From positions 376,732-440,731 of the forward strand of contig JAJEKB010020985.1 of assembly GCA_022393335.1 (NCBI GenBank): 64,000 nucleotides of DNA. The letters run 5' to 3'. Shown here piece by piece: positions 46,915 to 58,152 of the stretch. Both the position numbers and the translations under genes were made by a program. Position 1 is the first letter of the stretch; the number at the start of each line of letters is the position of its first letter. A model generated the notes under the pieces. That model was not told the DNA's origin. It saw nothing but the letters and a program-made list of their open reading frames with translations, and made no database searches. The stretch comes from Macrotrachela quadricornifera. Taxonomy: Eukaryota; Rotifera; Eurotatoria; Philodinida; Philodinidae.

Positions 46915-49450
46915 AACATTGATTGTATATTTCTGTCCACTTATTTTTTATGGCGATCAATATCGATATAATCGATGTCGAATTATTGTACGAATTCATT
47001 TCAATCTTTTAGATATTCCACATCTACCCATATCACTAGTCTATAATGGTACTATTATCATAGATCACGCAATATTGATTGATCTTAAAGATTTTGTATG
47101 TAAATATGATATATATCTACACTATCTACGTCCTAAACCACCAACCGGATCATACTCGGTTCGATTCGAAGCTCATAATGGCATCAATCTGCTTACAGTT
47201 TGGGAATATCCAATAAATCCATTTAATTTCTTAGCAGTATTTTATCGAGTTAGGATTCTTCGTTTTCTCAATGTCTATCCACAATATCATACAATGAATT
47301 TCTGTAGAAATAATGGAACTTGTCATATTATCAACGATTATAAAAGAAATCAACTTTACCTCACAATAGAAGTTTTTGCATTTGTTCTGGAGAATACTCT
47401 TTACCAAACTATTTTATTCATAATCCTGTATGTAAAATAAAACTATCTTGTTTAACTAAAGAAATATGTATTTTACATTCTACTATATATGATGATTATA
47501 CATGCTTATGTATCACATCAGATTGTTGTCAAAGTCAAACATTTATTACATCAACTGGAAAATTTTCATTAATAACCTTAAAGTTTTCATTAGATTATCC
47601 TCGTTTACGATAACAGTTGTTTGTACCATTGTTATTTCAACTTCCAATTATAACAAATATTGATACATGAGATGTACGATGAAATCAAGGATCTATAACT
47701 GAAAGTGGTCTTTTGTATACATTTAATCGAACTTTATCATAGGTTCTCATCTCAATGAATGTCTTATATACAAATCGTATTAATAAATTTCACAATTCGA
47801 CTGTTGGTCTCGATACTTTACCTCGACTATATCATCCAATTGACAAACCATTCCCACCTGCACAATTTCTTTGTGGTTATTATCGTACCAAAAATATTTT
47901 CCATGTTCCTATATAATCAAAATTACATATGCTATTGTAGTACGACAAACAATGGAAGCGAATATAAAGTGGAGAAAAAAAGTTTAGCACATTTTTTATT
48001 ATGAAGATTTTTTTCTCAAAGACAGTTCACTGACGAGATTCAATTAGTGATTTTGATATTTCTCAGAGTGTTCTACACAACTAATATATTTTGAAGAGCA
48101 AAATTTGCCTTTTTTAAGTGAAACTTGGCCAGCCTTTGTACAATGTTCCGTCCATATGTTACAGCGTTTTCAAATTATCGAATCGAAACTAACAGAAAAA
48201 TAACTGAAACTTATAATTCAAAACGGTTGGTACAACAAAAAACGTTGTTATATATGGATGAAACATTGTAAAGAGACCGGTCTGACTACATTTGAAAGAG
48301 TAAATTCTGCTCTTCAAAATATACTAGTTATCCAAATTTAAAGTTTCACTTTATAATTAAAATTTTACTTAATTAGTGGTATTTATGTCCATTCAAAACT
48401 AAGTATATCTTATAAATTCTCCAAAGATGATCTATTTTCATACAATAATTATACAATTCTCTTCAGTTTTTCATGCTCTTTCTGATAAGATATTCAACAG
48501 TTGAAATTAAAACAAAAGCCATCAACAACTCTTAATTTTTTTTTCAAACTGTAGTTCGTTAAATACTAGTGAATACAGAAAAGTGTGCTAAACTTTTTTT
48601 TCTCTACTTTATGTCTTATCGACAACGTGGAATATCTTGTTCATATTGCTTGAATCAAGGTTTTTCATGCACAAGATAATTTACATAATCGAAGTGATTT
48701 CGAATGTATATGTTTTATTGATGATCTTTGTCAATTTTCAGATTTATTTGAATGATTCATCGAAAAATCTTAATAGGATTGAATGCATTTTATTGCAGCT
48801 GTAATTTTTGTTACAATTGAATTCATATTCATTTTTCTAGCTATTATGATATTGAGTAATGAAAGGATTCGATTAACTATTGTAGATGTTTTACGTCTTC
48901 TTCATTCGGTTATAAGTCAATTTCTAGTTATTCTCTTTGTAATACATGTCATATATTTACAATTCCTTCAATAAACCTCAATTGTCGATATAAATAATGT
49001 TATTCTGTGCAAAATTTTATCTCATATCATGTCATCAATGAGTTATTTGGGTTGACAGTTAATGGCATTAGTGAGTTATTATGACGCACATCTATCTCTC
49101 TAGTTTACTATATCAACAAACCAATCAGCATAAACTAGTCACTTATCCTAATTGAAATACATGGTATATACAAGAGATTTCATTTGAGCAATAATCTTTA
49201 TTTCAAATTTTGTCTATATCTTTTCTATCGATTATTATTTTTATTGTAGATTGATCGAAAGCCGCAAGTCATCATTTATCTCAATGTATTACTATTGTTC
49301 GACAAATCCGAAAACGAGTTGATCTTCTTCTTAATTCATTTATTTGATTTATCACTCGATTATCTCAATTGATCATGCTTTTCTTGAATTCATGTACATA
49401 TGATGATAGTCAATGGTTTAGTCATCTAATGTCGACGTCAAAAGTAAATG
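46915..49450 (+). pseudogene. Decayed EGF-like / multi-membrane-spanning receptor gene (rotifer-type family)
   Basis: An open 173-codon stretch (46919-47440) begins with a partial EGF end (YGDQYRYNRC). An all-beta module follows: RIIVRIHFNLLDIPHLPIS, then YLHYLRPKPPTGSYSVRFEA and LLTVWEYPINPFNFL. An EGF start is then seen, FCRNNGTCHI. Broken frames continue with SCLTKEICILH, CLCITSDCCQSQTFI, another EGF-like CSYCLNQGFSC, membrane helices (FIAAVIFVTIEFIFIFLAIM and ISQFLVILFVIHVIYLQ, 48783-48974) and finally ITIVRQIRKRVDLLLNSFI, stop, FITRLSQLIMLFLNSCTYDD near 49300-49410. Stops, shifts and a nested foldback element show it is dead. I know similar layouts only as large unnamed bdelloid proteins; function is unknown. 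Confidence 0.6.
48078..48330. mobile_element. Foldback element nested in the receptor pseudogene
   Basis: The left end caactaatatattttgaagag near 48078 pairs with ctcttcaaaatatactagtt near 48310-48329. Inner blocks also pair (tacaatgttccgtccatat against atatggatgaaacattgta). The arms are about 110 bases. It lies between two coding remnants of the pseudogene and so post-dates or contributed to its loss. Confidence 0.75.
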
Positions 49451-51747
49451 GTGAAAACTCTGAGAGGAATATCTCCTGAACGGATGCAGCTAGCGAGCTG
49501 TGGTTTTCACCAATCAAAAGAGGAGAAGTGAGGGCATCTTTTTCTCCGATAATGTACACATAAATGTATAATGGTGTATTCAGTTGCTAGTAAAACTAAT
49601 ATAAATCATTTGATATAAGTTAATAGAATCCTTGGTATTTGATCATGAATGTATATGAATATTTTTACTAATCAAAAAAGATACAATTGATCACCAAAAT
49701 CTATTGTTATCAGCAAATGTAATAAGTGCACAAAAAAAAGATGCTTAGATTTACACAGAATACAATAGATAAAAGAAAAAGAGAGACAATGTCAAACAAA
49801 AATCATGATAATAGTGACATTCTAACTTTTTCTAGATGGCCTTGATCTTTCATTTTTCTTCATGATGTATATTGGACTTTCATCTGTCAATTGATATACG
49901 TTAAATAAGATAGATAGCTTAACTCAATGTTTGTATTGTCATTCGTTTAGGTTCATTAAACATATTACAAGATACACTGATGATATCAATCAATATGATG
50001 GTCGTTGCACTGTATAATCATCAAACAAACTTCAATATAATTATGGATAAAAAAAATGGCATCATGAATTTGTTCGTCAATATTGATGAATATTAAATTG
50101 TAATTTTGCAAAATTTTTTTCTTGTTAAGAAGATTTTACAATGAATAATATAGTTGATTTTTTTGTGTGACATTTTCTAACGTTATATATTATTATCAAG
50201 AGACAACTTTTTATGAATGTTATGAATTAATAGGATTATTTCTATCAGATGTGATTAGAACTAATCATCACCCTCTTGTGACTAATTTAGATTTATATAT
50301 ATATTATCTTCTGCGGTCGTAACAACTATTAAATCAATCAAATACTTTATAATAAATAATTTTGTTGATTAAAAGGTATTTTTTTTATTTTAGATGTTCT
50401 TTTTAGTTAAAAAATTCTTGAATAAGTTTCACTCCTAATTTTCAGAAGTAGAAAGAAGTTAAATATTTCATGAAAATATTATGGAAAAGTTAAGTAGTAG
50501 TAGGAGAAAATAAAAGATTATTTAAACTCAGTGGAATTATAAAATTTCTTGAAATGTCAAATTTACATGAAAGTTTTTATGCTTGATATTCACTTTAGTG
50601 TCAAATGCACACATTACTCTCTAATACAAAATCAAAAGACAATTTATCCCGAAGGAGAAAATTTTTCATAGACTGTTAAACAGTTAAATAATGCTTCAAT
50701 AATTTCAAAAAGAAAATCTTTTTTTTTTTCATGTTAAATCACCATTGATTATGATTTACTATCATCAAAAAAAAACGACAATTCAGCTTAACGACACACA
50801 TGCAATACATGTTTCTACAAATGATATATCTCTTTGATGTAAATCTTAACCTATCTGTAAGATTTACCAGATCTAAACTATATGCCAGATCAAACAGAAT
50901 ATCTATCAAATCTGGCATATACAAAATTGAGAAATTTTTACATATATATCTATCAAACAAATTTTTATCATTCTTCTGATTAATAAAATATCTTAATTGT
51001 CTTTAAGTTATATAAATTGAGAAATTAATATTCTAATCAAATAAACAATTTTTCTCAATTATAGGTTAAAAATTTATGCTATTATAAAAAATTATTTATA
51101 TAACATTCAAAATCAAATTTAATATTTATTAAAATTGATTTTGATATTTTGTATCTTTCACTCTCATTTTATACACATCGAGCTTTACAAAAACCAACGA
51201 AACACCTCATGTGCATGTGAAAACTAGGAAAACATATGACAGACATACAAACACACGAAAAAAAATATATATATATATACGTATAAAAAGAAACGAGCCA
51301 AACATTATTATTAGAATGTGTGTGTGTGTGTTTCAAAAAAATATAAACGAAAGGAAAAGATCTTTTCTCGTTATGAATATATATATATATATATTCTTGT
51401 CAATCATCATCCACCATACACTCTATTTGTTGTTCGTATAAAATTAAATTAAATTTCACCGGTTTAATTTTGGTTGAAAGATAACTTAAGCAGATGATAA
51501 ATAGACAAAGAAAACAAGAACAAGAACAAAAAAAAAGAAAAAGAAAACAAATGTATTCTTTTAAATGTCATATGAAATGACTTTTATATTTCAGAATACA
51601 TTGCACAATATCTACAGAGAAAGAAATCGACAATAGTATTTAATGAATTAAGGGAATATGTTTTGAAAAAAAAAGAAAACCGGTCAGTTACACCTATTGA
51701 TTGTGCATATCTAGAAAAATGAAAGTTTTTGTTTTGATATTTTTTTT
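49451..51747. other. Gene-free stretch and FOXO 3' flank
   Basis: No gene is recognised. A perfect 11-base hairpin stem atatgccagat / atctggcatat lies at 50880-50920 with a 19-base loop, next to a second small hairpin near 50841-50863. Microsatellites (TA)n and (GT)n lie at 51265-51335 and 51378-51394. Part of 51.2-51.7 kb is probably FOXO 3' UTR. Confidence 0.45.
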
Positions 51748-53547
51748 TTAAATATACATTAAAATAAAATTCCTACCGGCAATTGATCTCTTAAGCACCG
51801 TACGTGATAATGATGATGATGATGGTTCATTATGTGAAAATAATTGATGATTATTTGATGGAAAAAATGATGATAATTGTTGATGATCATCGATCATACC
51901 ATAATGATGATGTACAAGAGTTGAAAAATCATCCTCATCATCATCATTTTCTTCATCTATACCATTTAATTGAAGTAATGTTTCAATATCTGGATGTTGT
52001 TGATGATGATGACTATAAAGAGTTAATGTACCATTTGAATTTGAATGAAGATAATTATTAGAAGATAATAATGAAGAATTTTTATGTGGATAAGAATAAC
52101 TTGATGATGAAGAAGCTGATGATGATGATGATAATAAGTTATTATTTGTCGTTATTATGGGTGGTGATAGTGGTGATGATGATGTTGAATGAGCATGTAA
52201 ATGTATATATTGATCATCATTTGGATCAATTTGTTGTTGTTGTTGCTGTTGTTGTGGTTGTTGTTGTGAAGAATATGTTAGTCCATTATTTGTATGATAT
52301 GTATCCATTGAAAGAAGATGATGATCATTAAGCACCGGTTGTTGATGATAATATCCATTATTTGAACTAATATCATAATTTGATCCATGATGATGTTGAT
52401 AAAGTGTATGTGGATGATGATGTGGATGATGAAAATTTTGTGGATGATTATAAGAATAATTATTTGGATTTGATGATGTATTAGATGCATAATTATTTGT
52501 TACATCATCAAATGTATATGTCGATTGTATTCTATTTGTTGAATTTGGTGTATTTACTGATGTTGAATAGAGATCTTGTTCATATAAATGATTAATTGTA
52601 GTATCAGAATCTAATTGTGTAGACCATTGTTGATTATCATAAATCGGTACTGATGATATACCATTAGGTGAAATTTGTTGAATAGTTGAATCTTGATGTT
52701 GCTGTTGTTGTTGTTGTTGTTGTTGTTGCTGTTGAGTATTTGTTAATATTCGTGAAGATTTTAGTGTTGAACGAGGTGTACGAAGTCTTTTTGTTGTAGT
52801 TGTTTTTGGATTTTGTCCTAAACGACGTCGTGATTGTTTTACTACATTTGATGATAATGTATCATTAGGAAGATTTGGTGAAGAACTTCTATCATCTGGA
52901 TTAATTATCCACCATGATGATTTACCTGTACCTTCACTTTGAATACGTTTAAATCGATTATGTAAGGATAAATTATGACGAATTGAATTCTTAAAAGAAT
53001 AAAAAAAGGAAAATTTTGAGAAGAATTCTTTTTTTTGTTTTTTGGTTTTTATTTAATAATTTACCTTCCAACCAGCACTACTAGCTCTATCAACTTTATT
53101 ACGAAAAAATGGAACATATTTAATCATCCAATCATAAATTTCTGATAATGTTAAACGTTGTTCAACACTTGTTGTTATAGCTTTACTAATTAATTCTGCA
53201 TAACTTAAATTACCCCATGCATTTTTTCGTGTACCACTACCATTCTTTTTAGTTAAACCTAATTCATATTCCACATGTTGAGCTAATTGTGGATCAATAT
53301 CAGTTCGAGCAATTATGTTTGTTCCTGTAGTCACGGGTACTGTCGTCGATGTCGTTGTTTTAATATTAACTGTTGAAAACGAATTTTTAGGTGAAAGTGA
53401 TGATGAAGAAATTGATGGTGATCGTGAAGAATCACTATGATGACAATGTTGATAATGATGAGGATCAGATTGATGTTTAACCATGGGACTATCGATACGT
53501 AAATCACAAGATGACAAGACACCAGATGGGCCGTTGTGCATTATCAT
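51748..53547 (-). CDS. FOXO: Forkhead box O transcription factor
   Basis: Two exons (53065-53547 and 51748-52989) join in phase 0 and code 574 residues. The forkhead (about 105-195) is diagnostic for [38 protein letters not shown], the five-residue insertion giving [11 protein letters not shown], then [20 protein letters not shown] and [12 protein letters not shown]. The intron lies exactly between Lys and Asn of WK|NSIRHN, as in vertebrate FOXO genes. The rest is rich in His, Ser, Asn and Gln (two poly-Gln tracts), with an acidic patch ([16 protein letters not shown]) that may be a transactivation region. A TGA lies directly 5' of the ATG, fixing the start. A good donor (GCCG|gtagga) near the end may instead lead to a further exon, so the last nine residues are uncertain. 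FOXO controls stress resistance and lifespan downstream of insulin signalling. Confidence 0.93.
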
Positions 53548-54700
53548 TCAGTGTTAATGATTTCATCGGAGATGAGTTCGTTAGAATAGATGAAGGATGA
53601 CAACGACAATGGCGACGATCAATGAAGAGGGAATCGTTTTCTAGAATATACAGCTGATGATTGACTTCGATTGAAAAAATAGACATAGGAAAAAAATACA
53701 TAGAAAGAGTTCTTTCATCATCATCATCATCATCTTCATTTCTTTCTCATTCTCGGTTTTGTGTGTAGCCGGAGTCTACGAACGCCTACAGTGGCATCGA
53801 GAATGCGCAAGCGAGTCGTTCAAGGACGTGATTAGTGCACGCGCCTTGTCGCTACTTCTCTTTCTCTTTCTCGTCCCCTTACACCCTCTTTCTCTAACTC
53901 GGCTTTTTTTTCTATTAAGAAGCAAAAAAATCATTCTCCTCTTTCTTTTTTTTTCTCCATATTGGATAGACGCATCGCATCGCGTAATTTTTTCGCCTTT
54001 TTTTTTTTTTCTTCTCCTTTTTTTTCCAGCCGTTCGCGTACGGCACAATGTAACATACAACAACGATAAACCAACAGAGGCAACCCGCTAAATACATACA
54101 AAAAGAAAAGGAAAGGGATCGCACAAGCTCGTCTGCTCTTCATAATCACATATAGAATATATATATATATATATATATAAGGAGTATAATAATATTCAAA
54201 ATATTTCGTTTGTTCTTTCTTTCGTTTATCTGTTCTGTTCTTTTTTTTCTTTTAGTCTTCGTATATACTGACACATGAAGAGGCATCCTACTGCGCACAC
54301 GACAAGAGTAAAAGAAAAGAGAAGGAGGTATCCAACGAGGTTGTAGATGCATTCGTGCAGATTGATACAGACGTTCGGGGCTGTGCAAACCTTCATTCTC
54401 TTTTTCTCATTTTTCCTATCTTGTCGATCGTACATGGGCTTTAGTTAACATATAGCAGAAAATCAGCGAGACAGCAGTAGTATGAGTAACTCTGCCGTTG
54501 GTGATAGATCGTTAATGGAATGAAATAACGACAGAAGAAATCGAGACTCTTTCTCATTGTTCTTTTCTCTTTCTAGTAACAGACTACTACGTGACACCTT
54601 TCAACAGACATCAGCAGTTGTAAAGCATGTGTGTGTGTGTTAGAAGAAATACAACGATGAAGTGAAGTATGTTGACATTCGCATTTGTCTTATTGGTCTT
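53548..54700. promoter_or_regulatory. FOXO upstream/5' UTR region
   Basis: The kilobase upstream of the FOXO start is less A/T-rich than the rest and is packed with pyrimidine tracts (tctttctctttctcgtcc near 53860) and ATC, TA and GT microsatellites (53713-53740, 54158-54180, 54627-54642). This makes a promoter and 5' UTR likely. The frames seen on both strands are low-complexity and not supported as proteins. No specific factor sites are claimed. Confidence 0.35.
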
Positions 54701-57577
54701 AAAACATTGAATTGACAGGTCTCACGAAAAGAAAAGATGATACATTACTTATTACGTCGATATAAAATATAAAAAAATAAAATAAAAAGAAGTTGTCCAA
54801 CTTTGAAAAGCAAAAGATTAACATCAATATAACATAATTAGAAAGAAAAAACTGATGTAGAAATATCATATCGCGTTTGTCACATACACACATATTCTCT
54901 CTCTCTTTTTCTCACACTACTTTGTTCCCATCATACAGGTGTGCGTGCTGTGCTATGCTTTCTTTGCCTTGCACACAGAAACGAAATCAAATTACACTCT
55001 TCTTTTTCCTGGGAGACACTGAATGAAAAAGAAGGAGCAAACATCATGATGAAGGTATGCATACAAAAGAAAACGAAAGCAAAATAATGACGACAACGAT
55101 AATCATAATCTTCTCTATTATATAAATGCATCAAGAGAGATTAATATGATGTGATTTAATTGGACATATATTTTACTAAAATAACATAAGATTTTATTGC
55201 TTCAATACAATTAAACATAAATAAAAATCTGAATATCGATATTAATAAAAAGAAAAGGATATTCTTATCTAAATGATTATTATATTGATCAAATCAGAAT
55301 ATGAAATTAATTTCTAATCATCGTTGATATGTAATGATTGATTTTTAAAAAGTTTTGAACGAACAAAAATTAAGCATTTGATCATTGAATGCGGTTATTT
55401 GACAAATAGTTAACTGATAGGAAAGAAGATTATAATTCGATAAATGTCATGAATTGAAATAGAAGTGACTAAAACAGTTTTGGTTAAATCTTTGAGAAGA
55501 ATAAGAATAGTTAAATTTTTTTTTTAATCTATATATATATATTTTTATATAAATATTAAAACAAAAATTCAATGAAAACTTTTCATTTACATTTAATAAT
55601 TTGAGCATTCTACAATTGTCTATTATAGACTATAAAGTATAATCAACAAGCTTGAAGAATGTTCTTCTCATTGAAGAAACATCAAATTTCAACATTCATT
55701 AGAATATTACTTCGTTGTAAGTTTGTCTTCTTTTTTCGTACTAATCAACTTTCTTTACATGTCTGAAATTTTATAAATAGATTATTCAGTTTTATCTTAT
55801 CTACTTATTCGTACAATCAAACAAACAAAACTTACACTAACCCAATTTTCTGTCTGTCTACTTATATAAGAAATTGAATAGGAGACGTTGAAATAGACTG
55901 ATCGACTTAAATATTCGATAAATTTCAATCTTTGTCGAGTCACCTTGTAAGAATACTTCGCATTTATATATAAAGCTAAATGAAAGGTCATTCACATTAA
56001 GCGATATACGTATTGTTGATATATAGCAATATCAGCAATAGAATATACAACTTTGATCTTATAAAAACCATCATCGCCATAGCAATAAAAGTTTTAATCA
56101 TGGTAATCTTGGATTTTTTGTTAGCTCAACAGTTCATTGAACTAAAATACTATTTATAAATAACTTTTCATCAAATAAAATCAGATTATCAAAAAAGAAT
56201 ACATCATTCATATAAAATTCTTCATCGAATCAAACGATAGAAATAATTTATCAAAAATAACTGTTACAATTAAATATAATTAACATCTTTGAAATTGTCT
56301 TTATTAACAAATAAGTAAACCAAATTGGGAGAAAAAACACGTTTTACTAATGCGGATTTTATCAAAATATAAAGAACTTTTACTAATAGTCGACTCATCT
56401 TTTTCTGTATACAGATAACTATGAAAAAAACTATTATATTACCATTTTTAGCATCTTTTATAAACAGTAAAATGGATTAAAATTTATTTGAAAATATTAT
56501 CAAATAATATGAAGATGTAAATTAAAATCATATATCAAATCTTGTAAATGATCTTTTGAATATTCTTAGTTTTATCAAATTAATCGAAATCGAAATCTAT
56601 GAAACATAATATAACGGCGAAGTTTTTTTAATTAAACACCAGAGGATAGAGAATCATGAATAATCACTTTTTCAATTTCATCTTTTCATTACCTAATACA
56701 TTTTATTTACGAAATGAAATATATTACAAGATGTAGTATCAATAATTTTACAACTTAATAAGGTCAGTTGATTTTATCTTTATACTAGTTTTTTTTTTAT
56801 ATAGACGAAAATTAATGTGACGAATTTCTTTTCTCATGTCATCAATTAAGTTCTGCATATAAGAATCTATAGACAGAAAGTATCTGACGATAATCTGCAA
56901 TTGTCTATGAATTGGATATAATATCATTCATATCATGACAATGATTCTTGACGAATATTTATGGCATCAAAATCGGTGCCTATTCAAGTAAAGTTTATGG
57001 TGATTGAAGCTGGTCGTGATATCTCAGTCTGAGAGTACAATTGCATCTTGCAAATATATACAACTATTGATGTTCTTTTAAGTCTTTCATGAATGAGCAA
57101 AGAAATGACTAATTTCTTACCATTAATCGTAAGTAGTATAAAAAAAATTATTAACAAACAAATAAAAGAAAATAATTATTTTAAATAAATCTTTCTATCA
57201 TTTTGGCAACATGGAATTGTATTGTTGATAGATGAAACCTTCATCCAATAACTATTTACCTTTAGGTTGTACATGATAAAGAACAACGTTTCATCACATT
57301 TTCAATGTATCCACATTCAGCTATCTCATGTCTGCCCACAAGATAAAATGTAAAAAGCAATCATCTTCAGAACAAGTCAAAGACTCTTATCATGTTATTG
57401 TTTAATAAAATATCTTGGTCTTCTGTTAGAAATCAGAATGTTTATATTCATCAAAAATTTCCTAGAATAAAATAAAATTGATTAATTAATATTTCCCACA
57501 ATTATGTGTGTATCTATTTCTTATATGAAAAAAAAAACAAATACGGGATACAAAACATGGAAAAAACAATAAAGGAT
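54701..57577. other. Gene-free AT-rich stretch
   Basis: No gene is recognised. A segment near 56730-56765 resembles the arm of the 26251 element family (caagatgtagtatcaataat and on). PAM16 3' flank lies at the end. Confidence 0.4.
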
Positions 57578-58152
57578 TTAACTCGGAGTTGAATCACTGG
57601 GATCTTCTTTTTGTTTATAACGTTTAGAATTCTCAGTTGAAGATGACATTTTCATTTCTTGATCAAAACGTTCTTTTGCTCGATAAATTTTCGATTGTAA
57701 ATAAAATGAACCACCTTTTGTTTTATCATTGAGATTAAATAAATGTTCATATTGTTTTTTTATTTTTTCAACATCAACCAAATCTGCATCACTGATATTA
57801 AGAATTTGTTTAGCTTCCTAAATATATATATATATTTCAATTAATAAAATATTAAGTAAACTTACTTGTAGACTCATACCAGTAACACGATCAGCTTGAA
57901 CAGTTTTAGCTGATGTTTTACCACTTTGTGTTGCAGTTTTTGCATCTAAATCAAGACGATAAAATAAAAAATAAAAAAAATAATAATTTGTTTTTTTACA
58001 TTGAAGTTCTTGACGAAGTGCACGAGTAAATGCTCGAGCAATTACTTGTGACCCTAATATCGCTATTTGAATGAGATGTTTTGCCTTTATAATACAAAAA
58101 AAAAAACTAAGATCATTTAAAGAAAATAAATAAGTATATATACACATACCAT
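57578..58152 (-). CDS. PAM16: PAM16/Magmas, J-like subunit of the mitochondrial import motor
   Basis: Four exons (58150-58152, 58000-58084, 57866-57945, 57578-57817) join in frame and code 135 residues; human Magmas has 125. The N-terminus [20 protein letters not shown] then TRALRQELQ matches the family's membrane-proximal segment. The J-like domain (about 57-115) reads [29 protein letters not shown] and [15 protein letters not shown]. As in all PAM16 proteins the HPD motif is absent (NDK at that place), so it cannot stimulate Hsp70 but recruits and restrains PAM18 at TIM23. The first coding exon is only the ATG, followed by gtatgt. It would act on the matrix side of the inner mitochondrial membrane. 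Confidence 0.93.

Noticed and set aside
51804..52331. Plus-strand frames rich in Met, Val, Asp and His
   Set aside because: Antisense of the His/Ser/Gln-rich FOXO exon.
53713..53740. Tandem tcatca repeat considered as a possible short CRISPR-like or satellite array
   Set aside because: It is a simple trinucleotide microsatellite without spacers.
53759..54435. Frames of up to 110 codons on both strands upstream of FOXO
   Set aside because: Low-complexity translations of pyrimidine tracts; the region fits a promoter and 5' UTR better.
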